A DNA stretch of 11,537 nt, taken from Streptomyces sp. NRRL F-5727. Its GTDB lineage: Bacteria; Actinomycetota; Actinomycetes; Streptomycetales; Streptomycetaceae. The position numbers and the translations under genes were made by a program. Below, piece by piece: positions 1 to 5,891 of the stretch. How positions within the stretch are numbered: the first letter of the stretch is position 1; each line of letters starts with the position of its first letter. Under the pieces are notes generated by a model that did not search any database, was not told the origin of the DNA, and saw only the letters and a program-made list of their open reading frames with translations. The stretch covers positions 1-11,537 of the forward strand of contig NZ_JOGX01000110.1 of the NCBI RefSeq assembly GCF_000719555.1. Reading direction: 5' to 3'.

Positions 1-24
1 TCCAGGCCCTCCGGGCGCTTCCTT

Positions 25-45
25 CGTTTCCGACTCTATCAGATC
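25..45 (-). repeat. 21-bp direct repeat in the rrn leader, copy 2 (downstream copy)
   Basis: Identical over 21 bp to 108-128, an 83-bp offset. The minus-strand core reads CTGATAGAGTCGGAAACG. Flanking similarity extends further: CCGGGCGCTTCC at 12-23 against CCGGGCCCTTCC at 95-106 on the plus strand. Each copy carries TAGAGT, which fits the Streptomyces -10 consensus TAGRRT, but no clear -35 lies upstream. Role unresolved: tandem promoter element or rRNA leader processing/antitermination element. Confidence 0.8.
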
Positions 46-107
46 TTTCCGATCCGATTTCCTCGGTGCTTTCCGGTCCCTTTCGCTTTCGCTCCGGGCC
101 CTTCCGG

Positions 108-128
108 CGTTTCCGACTCTATCAGATC
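108..128 (-). repeat. 21-bp direct repeat in the rrn leader, copy 1 (upstream copy)
   Basis: Perfect match to 25-45. It sits just downstream (minus strand) of a small inverted repeat, CTGA...TCAG, within the CTGACTGGGAATCAG block. It carries the TAGAGT hexamer at 116-121. Confidence 0.8.
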
Positions 129-242
129 CTTTCGGCGTCTGATTCCCAGTCAGCGGGGTTTGTCTTCCGGGCTGTTGGGCCGTTCCGACGTCTCAAACCT
201 TAGCGGATTCCTTCGGCGGCTCATAATCGAGTCGTTCGAATT

Positions 243-264
243 GAATTTCGGCATGCCGAAATTC
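243..264. repeat. Perfect 22-bp palindrome between the rrn promoter and the leader
   Basis: Each 11-bp arm is GAATTTCGGCA or its exact reverse complement, with no spacer. As RNA it would give about a 9-bp stem with a GCAT loop. It is AT-richer than its surroundings and has no adjacent T-tract on either strand, so a simple intrinsic terminator is unlikely. It lies about 93 bp downstream of the -10 of the minus-strand rrn promoter. A dimeric regulator's operator or an rRNA leader hairpin are both possible. Confidence 0.7.
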
Positions 265-356
265 ATCCCGTGAGGGAGACCGTGCTGGATTGAGGTGCCG
301 CTCTCGCGGCGGGATGGTCGTCGCAGAACCGTTCCGGCTCCGTGACAACTCGGAGA

Positions 357-385
357 ACACTACGCGTCCCCCAGGGGGGTGTCAA
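357..385 (-). promoter_or_regulatory. Near-consensus vegetative promoter, probable upstream rrn promoter
   Basis: On the minus strand, TTGACA (380-385) is separated by exactly 17 bp from TAGTGT (357-362). This is a perfect -35 and a near-perfect actinobacterial -10 (TAGRRT) for the principal sigma factor HrdB. It starts 30 bp downstream of the marR stop codon and points toward the rRNA leader at 1-356, so transcription would start near 350. Strength and position fit an rRNA operon promoter. Confidence 0.75.
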
Positions 386-399
386 CCACCGCCCTGGGG
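369..399 (-). terminator. Inverted repeat just downstream of the marR gene (possible terminator)
   Basis: The 8-bp arms CCCCAGGG (369-376) and CCCTGGGG (392-399) are perfectly complementary around a 15-nt loop. The repeat begins 15 bp after the marR stop codon in that gene's direction. There is no U-tract, which is common in Streptomyces. It overlaps the -35 and spacer of the rrn promoter, so it could act on promoter access instead of, or as well as, ending marR transcription. Confidence 0.4.
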
Positions 400-414
400 T
401 CTCCGCGCGGCCTG

Positions 415-981
415 TCAGTCGAGGTCGGTGAGCCGGCCGCCGGCGTCCGGCTGGGTCAGTTCCACCCTGCGCAGGAGGTGGATCAGGGCGTCGCCCAGGG
501 CGCCCCGCTCCTCGGGCCCGAGGTCCTGGAGGAGCTTCTCCTCGAAGTCCGTGGCCATCCGCATCGCCTCCAGCCACTTCGTACGGCCCTCGTCGGTGAG
601 CTCGACGATCACGCGGACGCGGTTGGTCTCGTCGCGGTCGCGGGTGACCAGACCCTCGCCGGCCATGCGGTCGATGCGGTGGGTCATGGCGGCGGGGGTG
701 AGGCCGAGACGCTTCGCCAGCTCGCCCGGGCCCAGGCGGTACGGGGCGCCGGAGAGGACGAGCGTCTTGAGCACCTCCCACTCCGCGTTGCTGATGCCGA
801 GGTCGGCGAGCTGGCGGCCGTACGCCACGTTCATCCGGCGGTTCAGCCGGCCGAGGGCGGAGACCACCTTCTCCACCTGCGGGTCCAGGTCGCGGTACTC
901 GCGCTGGTAGGCGGCGATCTGCTCGTCGAGCGTCGGCTCCTGCGGCTCCTGCGAGGCGGGGTGCTCGGGGGTGTCGGACAT
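415..981 (-). CDS. MarR-family winged-helix transcriptional regulator
   Basis: A 188-residue protein. MarR proteins are dimeric DNA-binding repressors, often released by small phenolic or antibiotic-like ligands or by oxidation. The winged helix-turn-helix covers about residues 64-130. It includes LGPGELAKRLGLTPAAMTHR (helix-turn-helix, recognition helix around 95-107) and the wing with the conserved D-x-R-D-x-R-type stretch LVTRDRDETNRVRVIVELTD. The helices at about 22-60 and 135-175 form the dimer interface. The first 20 residues (Ser/Pro/Glu-rich) are a non-conserved extension, and the Shine-Dalgarno sequence upstream of ATG 981 is weak, so a slightly internal start is possible. No conserved Cys suggests an OhrR-like redox switch. 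The gene is divergent from an MFS exporter with a 131-bp shared control region, the classic arrangement of a MarR repressor and its efflux target. From memory, the S. coelicolor counterpart is SCO4122. The ligand is unknown. Confidence 0.93.
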   Translation of the reverse strand: MSDTPEHPASQEPQEPTLDEQIAAYQREYRDLDPQVEKVVSALGRLNRRMNVAYGRQLADLGISNAEWEVLKTLVLSGAPYRLGPGELAKRLGLTPAAMTHRIDRMAGEGLVTRDRDETNRVRVIVELTDEGRTKWLEAMRMATDFEEKLLQDLGPEERGALGDALIHLLRRVELTQPDAGGRLTDLD

Positions 982-1112
982 GAGGGCGAGTATCCCACGC
1001 TCCTCGTTGGCGTTGAAGTCCTTCCATGTGTACTGTTAAGGATCGAACTTTAGTGTTGAAGTCTTCAGGGTTCAGGCGTACAGGGCTGAACCCGCGACCG
1101 AAGTGGGTGAGT
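982..1112. promoter_or_regulatory. Shared divergent control region of marR and the MFS transporter, with candidate operators
   Basis: It holds two copies of GTTGAAGTC followed by CTTC or TTC (1012-1024 and 1055-1066), 43 bp apart, or about four helical turns. The second copy contains the 11-bp palindrome TGAAGTCTTCA (1057-1067). The first is an imperfect version of the same (TGAAGTCCTTCC). A TAGTGT hexamer (1051-1056), identical to the -10 of the rrn promoter, abuts the second box in the transporter direction but has no recognisable -35. The sites are plausible MarR operators for both divergent promoters. This is inference from position and symmetry. Confidence 0.55.
1068..1093 (+). repeat. 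Inverted repeat in the leader of the MFS gene
   Basis: The 8-bp arms GGGTTCAG (1068-1075) and CTGAACCC (1086-1093) are perfect complements around a 10-nt loop. They sit immediately downstream of the palindromic box at 1057-1067 and 19 bp before the GTG start. Either an additional operator half-site pair or a 5' mRNA hairpin near the ribosome binding site. Confidence 0.55.
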
Positions 1113-2402
1113 GTGACCAAGGCGAGGGGCGCGGCGATGCGCCGGATTCAGGCAGGCAGCGCGCTGAGCGCGTTCGGACTCGGCTTCACCGTGCCGTACC
1201 TCTATGTGTACGTGGCGCAGGTGCGGGATCTGGGCGCGACGACCGCGGGTGTGGTGCTGGCCGTCTTCGCCATGGCCGCGCTCGTGGTGCTGCCGTTCAG
1301 CGGGCGGGCGATCGACCGGCGCGGGCCCGTGCCGGTGCTGCTCGTCGCCTCGGGTCTGGCCGCGGTCGGCGCCGTGGGGATGGGGCTGGCGTCGAGCGTC
1401 CCGGCGGCGGTGGGTGCCGCCGCGCTGCTCGGTGCGGGGACGGCGGTGCTCCAGCCGGCGCTCGCCACGATGATCGTGTGGTGCTCCGAGCCCGCCGGCC
1501 GGACCCGTGCGTTCGCGCTGCAGTTCTTCCTGCAGAACCTGGGCCTGGGTGTCGGTGGTCTGATCGGCGGCCAGCTCGTCGACGTGAGCCGGCCCGACAG
1601 CTTCCTGCTGCTGTTCTCGATCGAGGCCGTGATGTTCCTGGTGCTGGCCGCGGTGGTCGGCACCGTGCGGACGGCCGGTTCGCCCGCGCTCCAGGGCGCG
1701 CGGCCCGCCGAGGGCGCCAAGGGCGGGGTCCGGGCGCTGGTCGGCCACAAGGCGATGGTGCAGCTGTGCGTCCTCGGCTTCGTCCTCTTCTTCGCCTGTT
1801 ACGGACAGTTCGAGTCGGGTCTGGCCGCGTACGGCACCGAGGCCGCCGGCATCGCGCCGTCGGCGCTGGGTCTGGCGCTGGCGGCGAACACCGCCGTGAT
1901 CGTGCTGGCGCAGTTCCTGGTGCTGAAGTTCGTGGAGCGCCGCAAGCGGACCCGGGTGATCGCGGCCGTGGGGCTGATCTGGGCGGTGGCGTGGCTGATC
2001 GCGGGGTACGCGGGGCTCGGGCACGGAAGCCAGGCGATGGCGACGGCCGCGTTCGTCTCCACGTACGCGCTGTTCGGACTCGGTGAGGCCATGCTGTCGC
2101 CGACGGTGGCGCCGCTGGTGGCCGATCTGGCGCCGGAGTCGATGGTGGGCTCGTACAACTCGGCCTTCGCCCTGGTGAAGCAGTTGGCGCTGGCGGTCGG
2201 CCCCGCGGTGGGCGGGCCGATGGGCGCGTCGCTGCACGGTCCGTACATCGTGACCTTCGTGCTGTTCTCGCTGCTGGTCACGGTGCTGGCGGTGCGGCTC
2301 GGCAGGCAGCTCACGCCGGTGCAGAACCAGCCGGCGCTGGCCGTGAAGCCCTCTCGGGTGGTGGCTCAGCACCAGCCCGAGCGGGAGACCGCGGCTCTCT
2401 AG
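1113..2402 (+). CDS. Major facilitator superfamily (MFS) transporter, probable drug/metabolite exporter
   Basis: A 429-residue polytopic inner-membrane protein with hydrophobic segments throughout, the two six-helix halves separated by a hydrophilic loop at about 186-212. The signature motif A appears as GRAIDRRGP at about 64-72 in the loop between helices 2 and 3. The first membrane segment begins SALSAFGLGFTVPYLYVYVA. These features indicate a proton-driven transporter of the DHA1-like type, but the substrate cannot be read from sequence. The start is uncertain. GTG 1113 gives VTKARGAAMRR, which resembles homologs I recall, while ATG 1137 has the better ribosome binding site (GAGGGG at 1124-1129). 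An open frame reaches back to 1026, but that part runs through the operator region and is unlikely to be translated. The divergent MarR regulator is its probable controller. It converges on the phosphatase gene and shares a CTAG with it at the stop codons. Confidence 0.92.
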   Translation: MTKARGAAMRRIQAGSALSAFGLGFTVPYLYVYVAQVRDLGATTAGVVLAVFAMAALVVLPFSGRAIDRRGPVPVLLVASGLAAVGAVGMGLASSVPAAVGAAALLGAGTAVLQPALATMIVWCSEPAGRTRAFALQFFLQNLGLGVGGLIGGQLVDVSRPDSFLLLFSIEAVMFLVLAAVVGTVRTAGSPALQGARPAEGAKGGVRALVGHKAMVQLCVLGFVLFFACYGQFESGLAAYGTEAAGIAPSALGLALAANTAVIVLAQFLVLKFVERRKRTRVIAAVGLIWAVAWLIAGYAGLGHGSQAMATAAFVSTYALFGLGEAMLSPTVAPLVADLAPESMVGSYNSAFALVKQLALAVGPAVGGPMGASLHGPYIVTFVLFSLLVTVLAVRLGRQLTPVQNQPALAVKPSRVVAQHQPERETAAL

Positions 2403-4129
2403 TCACGGAGGGCGAATTCGCACCAGACCGCTTTGCCGCCGCCCGGAGTGCGGCGGCTTCCCCAGGACGAGGCGATCGTCGCGATGATGGAGATCCCGCG
2501 ACCCGCCTCGTCCTCCGTTTCCGCCCTGCGGCGGCGCGGCAGGTGGTCGTCTCCGTCGGTGACCTCGATGATCAGGCGGCGGTCGGTGCGGCGGAGCCGC
2601 AGGCGCATGGGCGGGGTGCCGTGCTGGAGGCTGTTGGCGACGAGTTCGCTGGTGGCGAGGACGCCGAGGTCGCGGAGTTCGACGGGGAAGCGCCAGGAGG
2701 AGAGGACTCCGGAGGCGAAGGCACGCGCGCGTGGGGCGGCCTCGACGCCGCCGAGGAGTTCGAGGGCGGCGTTGTGGAACAGCTCGGCGTCGGCGCCGTC
2801 GCGGGCGGGGTGCTGGACGACGAGGACGGCGACGTCGTCGTCGTGTTCGGCGGTGACGCCGAGGGCGCGGAGCAGCCGGCCGCAGACGACCTGGGGGGTG
2901 CCGCTGGCGCCGGAGAGGGCGCGGGCGAGGGCTTCGACGCCCTCGTCGATGTCCTCGCGGCGGCGTTCGACCAGTCCGTCGGTGTAGAGGACGGCGGTGG
3001 AGCCGGGGGGCAGGGCGATGGAGCCGGAGGCGTGCAGCCAGCCGCCGGTGCCGAGCGGGGGTCCGGTGGCGCCGTCGGCCTGGCGGACGGTGCCGTCCGC
3101 GTCGCGGACGAGGATCGGGAGGTGGCCGGCGGAGGCGTAGACGAGCTTGCCCTCGTTGGGGTCGTGGACGGCGTAGACGCAGGTGGCGATCTGGCTGGCG
3201 TCGATCTCGGCGGCGAGGCCGTCGAGGAGCTGGAGGACCTCGTGCGGGGGCAGGTCCAGGCGCGCGTACGCCCGGACGGCGGTGCGGAGCTGGCCCATGA
3301 CGGCGGCGGCGCGGACGCCGCGGCCCATGACGTCGCCGATGACGAGGGCGGTGCGGCCGGCGCCGAGGGTGATGACGTCGTACCAGTCGCCGCCGACGGC
3401 GGCGTCGGCGACGCCGGGCTGGTAGGTGGCGGCGATCCGCAGGTCGTCGGGCTGTTCCAGTTCCTGCGGGAGGAGGGAGCGCTGGAGGGTGACGGCGGTC
3501 TCGCGGTGGCGGCGCTCGCTGGCGCGGAGCCGTTCGGCGGCCTCGGCGTGGTCGGTGACGTCGGCGGCGTGGACGAGGACGCCCGCGCCGTCGAGGTGCG
3601 GGCTGTCGACGGGCAGGCACGTGACGGTGTACGAGCCGCCGTCGGCGGTGCGGCGGGACTTCACGGTGCGGGGCTTGCCGCTGCGGAGGACCTGGTCGAG
3701 GAGGGGCAGCAGGCCGAGTTCCTCGGCCTCGGGGCAGGTGGCGGCGACGGTGGCGCCGGGGGTGCGGGGGCCGAAGGCGGCGGCGTACGCCTCGTTGACG
3801 TACGCGATGCGGTGCTCGGGGCCGTACACGAGGGCGACGAGGCCGGGGAGGCGGCCGAGGAGGTCCCGGACGGAGAAGTCCTCCAGGGCGGGGACCTCGG
3901 GGTCCACGGTGTCGACGGTCGTGCCGGCGTGCTCGGGGTCCTGTGCGTCCTGCCGCGGTCCGTACTCACCGCGGGCGGCGGGCACGGAGCCTTCGGTCCC
4001 CCGCGCCGCGCGGCGCTGCGTGCCGGGGAGCCGGGCGCTCCAACGGGTGAAGTTCACGGATCTGTATGCCTCGTGGTGTCGGTGCCGTGCGGAGTCACGC
4101 TGTGCAGGTGTGAGCCCACCTATGGTCAC
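2399..4129 (-). CDS. PAS - SpoIIE-type PP2C phosphatase - GHKL (RsbW-like) kinase regulator
   Basis: A 576-residue soluble signalling protein. A PAS domain spans about 88-195 (LPGLVALVYGPEHRIAYVNEAY), followed by a short coiled linker (195-212). The SpoIIE/PP2C serine phosphatase spans about 213-440. Its metal-binding acidic residues are all visible: GGDWYD (D248, D251), GDVMGRG (D266), LYTDGLVE (D384) and DDDVAVLVV (about D430-D432). A C-terminal histidine-kinase-like ATPase spans about 465-576, with the N box ELVANSLQHG (N499), the D-x-G-type EVTDGDD and the G box GRGISII. Such proteins dephosphorylate STAS anti-anti-sigma factors, while the GHKL module may phosphorylate them or bind sigma, so one chain can run both arms of a partner switch. 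No STAS partner gene is in the window. The GTG start at 4129 has a poor ribosome binding site and the first 75 residues are unconserved, so the true start may be internal. It lies 34 bp downstream of the NADH dehydrogenase gene and is probably co-transcribed. From memory it is SCO4120-like. Confidence 0.92.
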   Translation of the reverse strand: MTIGGLTPAQRDSARHRHHEAYRSVNFTRWSARLPGTQRRAARGTEGSVPAARGEYGPRQDAQDPEHAGTTVDTVDPEVPALEDFSVRDLLGRLPGLVALVYGPEHRIAYVNEAYAAAFGPRTPGATVAATCPEAEELGLLPLLDQVLRSGKPRTVKSRRTADGGSYTVTCLPVDSPHLDGAGVLVHAADVTDHAEAAERLRASERRHRETAVTLQRSLLPQELEQPDDLRIAATYQPGVADAAVGGDWYDVITLGAGRTALVIGDVMGRGVRAAAVMGQLRTAVRAYARLDLPPHEVLQLLDGLAAEIDASQIATCVYAVHDPNEGKLVYASAGHLPILVRDADGTVRQADGATGPPLGTGGWLHASGSIALPPGSTAVLYTDGLVERRREDIDEGVEALARALSGASGTPQVVCGRLLRALGVTAEHDDDVAVLVVQHPARDGADAELFHNAALELLGGVEAAPRARAFASGVLSSWRFPVELRDLGVLATSELVANSLQHGTPPMRLRLRRTDRRLIIEVTDGDDHLPRRRRAETEDEAGRGISIIATIASSWGSRRTPGGGKAVWCEFALRD

Positions 4130-4130
4130 A

Positions 4131-4145
4131 CGTCCAGTGTGGACG
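4131..4145. repeat. Small inverted repeat just upstream of the phosphatase gene start
   Basis: CGTCCA-GTG-TGGACG, with perfect 6-bp arms and a 3-nt loop, occupies the position where the Shine-Dalgarno sequence should be for the GTG at 4129. A second inverted repeat, CTGACA-GTGA-TGTCAG (4152-4167), follows at the 3' end of the upstream gene. Together they may form an intercistronic hairpin pair that attenuates or couples expression. Confidence 0.5.
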
Positions 4146-4163
4146 AGTGCACTGACAGTGATG

Positions 4164-5567
4164 TCAGGAGGACGTCCCGTCGTTCCCGTCGGGGCCGGGA
4201 GGCGTGGGCGGGGGTGGGGGTGGTGCGGCCGCGAGTTCGAATTCGGCCCGGGGGTGTTCCAGGGAGCCGAGGGAGACGATCTCGCGTTTGAAGAGGCCGG
4301 AGAGGGTCCATTCGGCGAGGACCCGGGCCTTGCGGTTGGCGGTGGGCATCCGGCTGAGGTGGTAGGCGCGGTGCATCAGCCAGGCCGGGTACCCCTTGAG
4401 CTTGCGTCCGTACACGTGCGCGACGCCCTTGTGGAGGCCGAGCGAGGCGACGGAGCCGGCGTACGCGTGCGCGTACTCCTTGAGCGGCCGGCCCTGGAGG
4501 GAGGCGGCGAGGTTCTCGGCGAGGACCTTGGCCTGGCGGACGGCGTGCTGGGCGTTGGGGGCGCAGGGGGTGCCGGGTTCCTTCGCGGTGACGTCGGGGA
4601 CGGCGGCGGCGTCTCCGGCCGCCCACGCGTGCGGGGCGCCGTCGACGGTGAGGTGGGCGGTGCAGCGGATCCGGCCGCGCCCGTCGAGGGGGAGGTCGGT
4701 GGCGGCGAGGACGGGGGCGGGCTTGACCCCGGCGGTCCACACGACGGTGCGGGTGGGCAGGCGGGTGCCGTCGCTGAGGACGGCGACCCGGTCCTCGCAG
4801 CTGTCGAGGCGGGTGTCGAGGCGTACGTCGACGTTGCGGCCGCGGAGCTCGCGGATGGCGTACCGGCCCATCTCGTCGCCGACCTCGGGGAGGATCCGGC
4901 CGGCGGCCTCGACAAGGACCCATCGCAGGTCCTCGGGCTTGATGTTGTGGTAGTAGCGGGTGGCGTACCGGGCCATGTCCTCCAGTTCGGCGAGGGCCTC
5001 CACGCCCGCGTACCCGCCGCCGACGAAGACGAAGGTGAGGGCGGCGTCGCGGAGCGCCGGGTCGCGCGTCGAGGAGGCGATGTCGAGCTGCTCCAGGACG
5101 TGGTTGCGCAGGCCGATGGCCTCCTCGACGGTCTTGAAGCCGATGCCGTGGTCGGCGAGGCCGGGGACGGGGAGGGTGCGGGAGACCGAGCCGGGGGCGA
5201 GGACGAGTTCGTCGTAGGTGAGGGCGACCGGGCCCGCGCCCTCCTCGTCGGTGGCGAGGGTCGTGAGGATCGCTGTGCGCTTGGCGTGGTCGATGGAGTC
5301 GACCTCGCCGATGAGGAGGCGGCAGCGGTCCAGGACGCGGCGGAGCGGGACGACGACGTGGCGCGGGGAGAGCGAGCCGGCGGCCGCCTCGGGGAGGAAC
5401 GGCTGGTACGTCATGTACGGGTCGGGCGTGACCACCACGATCTCGGCGGCGCCGCGTCCGAGCTCCGTCCTGAGCTGCCGCTGGAGGCGCAGCGCGGTGT
5501 ACATGCCGACGTAGCCACCGCCGACCACGAGAATGCGCGCAGGTTCGGTCACCGTCCCATGAGGCAT
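4164..5567 (-). CDS. ndh: Type II NADH dehydrogenase (NDH-2), FAD/NAD-dependent oxidoreductase
   Basis: A 467-residue flavoprotein that would oxidise NADH and reduce menaquinone without pumping protons, bound to the inner face of the membrane. The FAD-binding Rossmann fold is ILVVGGGYVGMYTALRL (GxGxxG-type at about 16-21). The NADH-binding fold is VFVGGGYAGVEALAELEDMA (about 181-199). WTAGVKP (277-283), AWAAGDAAAVPDV (314-326) and the quinone-site motif AQHAVRQAK (339-347) are typical of NDH-2. The C-terminus ends in an acidic/Pro-rich tail (seven prolines in a row interrupted once), not a membrane helix. ATG 5567 was chosen because the upstream in-frame extension to 5783 is Arg/Pro-rich and lies in promoter DNA. 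Its Shine-Dalgarno is weak, and GTG 5552 (VTEPARILVV) is a plausible alternative. It is divergent from atrA and upstream of the phosphatase gene. From memory it corresponds to SCO4119. Confidence 0.9.
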   Translation of the reverse strand: MPHGTVTEPARILVVGGGYVGMYTALRLQRQLRTELGRGAAEIVVVTPDPYMTYQPFLPEAAAGSLSPRHVVVPLRRVLDRCRLLIGEVDSIDHAKRTAILTTLATDEEGAGPVALTYDELVLAPGSVSRTLPVPGLADHGIGFKTVEEAIGLRNHVLEQLDIASSTRDPALRDAALTFVFVGGGYAGVEALAELEDMARYATRYYHNIKPEDLRWVLVEAAGRILPEVGDEMGRYAIRELRGRNVDVRLDTRLDSCEDRVAVLSDGTRLPTRTVVWTAGVKPAPVLAATDLPLDGRGRIRCTAHLTVDGAPHAWAAGDAAAVPDVTAKEPGTPCAPNAQHAVRQAKVLAENLAASLQGRPLKEYAHAYAGSVASLGLHKGVAHVYGRKLKGYPAWLMHRAYHLSRMPTANRKARVLAEWTLSGLFKREIVSLGSLEHPRAEFELAAAPPPPPPTPPGPDGNDGTSS

Positions 5568-5891
5568 CGCCGTCCGGGGTTTGTCCACAGGCCCGGCGAA
5601 TTGTGTGACCGGAGGGGTACGGAGGCGCGGGGTGGCGCGCGCGGGTCTGGTGGGCGCAACGGCGCAGGTCACGGCGTGCGTGGGTGGTGCGTCACGGGGT
5701 GGGAATCGGGTGACTCCGGCGGCTTGCTCCGATCGGGGGGCGCACCGTACGGAACTCCCCCTTCTGAATTGACCCGGACTCAACTATGTTCGTAGTTCGT
5801 CGGGGTGTCGGTTCCGGCGTGCGCGCGGACCGATCGCGCACACCGGCCGGGAGCCCCGTATCAGGGCGGGGAGTCTCCGGGGGGAGACATC
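5568..5891. promoter_or_regulatory. Divergent intergenic region between ndh and atrA
   Basis: About 324 bp without a gene. In the atrA direction, TTGACC (5769-5774) lies 18 bp from TAGTTC (5793-5798), a moderate -35 with a weak -10. An inverted repeat, AACTA-6 bp-TAGTT (5782-5797), spans the spacer and -10 and is a candidate operator. A perfect copy of the Streptomyces DnaA-box consensus, TTGTCCACA, is at 5581-5589, 13 bp upstream of the ndh ATG. I could not find a convincing ndh promoter on the minus strand. A TetR-family gene divergent from a metabolic gene commonly regulates the shared region. Confidence 0.5.
5581..5589 (+). promoter_or_regulatory. Perfect DnaA-box-like 9-mer
   Basis: TTGTCCACA matches the Streptomyces DnaA-box consensus exactly. 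It is a single copy with no cluster and no AT-rich unwinding region, so it is not an origin. It overlaps the leader of ndh, where a bound protein would affect ndh initiation. It could be a chance match. Confidence 0.35.

Larger units (their letters stand above)
1..356 (-). promoter_or_regulatory. rRNA operon (rrn) promoter/leader region, reading out of the window past position 1
   Basis: This 5' non-coding stretch holds no convincing coding frame and is less GC-biased than the rest. Read on the minus strand, it matches my memory of the sequence upstream of Streptomyces 16S rRNA genes: blocks such as GACGTCGGAACGGCCCA, CTGACTGGGAATCAG and GATCTGATAGAGTCGGAAAC. The 16S gene itself would begin outside the window. 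Streptomyces rrn operons are known to have several tandem promoters. Besides the strong one at 357-385, possible -10 hexamers are TAAGGT (197-202) and two TAGAGT (116-121 and 33-38), but none has a good TTGACA partner at 17-18 bp, so I do not assign them as promoters. The TAGAGT copies lie in the direct repeat and could instead belong to rRNA processing signals. Identification is by recognition, not alignment. Confidence 0.75.

Noticed and set aside
1..414. tRNA or 16S rRNA gene at the left edge
   Set aside because: No cloverleaf and no 16S 5' sequence is present; only the upstream promoter/leader is in the window.
1026..1112. N-terminal extension of the MFS protein from ATG 1026
   Set aside because: It would translate the marR/MFS operator region, gives a Arg/Lys/Pro-rich segment unlike MFS N-termini, and has no ribosome binding site.
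2543..4291. Long plus-strand open frame opposite the phosphatase gene
   Set aside because: Gly/Ala/Val/Asp-rich shadow; the minus strand encodes intact PAS, PP2C and GHKL motifs.
5581..5589. Replication origin suggested by the DnaA box
   Set aside because: Only one box, no AT-rich region and no dnaA/dnaN neighbours.
5568..5783. 72-residue N-terminal extension of the NADH dehydrogenase
   Set aside because: The segment is Arg/Pro-rich without family similarity, lies in the divergent promoter region, and the FAD-binding strand begins about 10 residues after ATG 5567 as is usual for the family.
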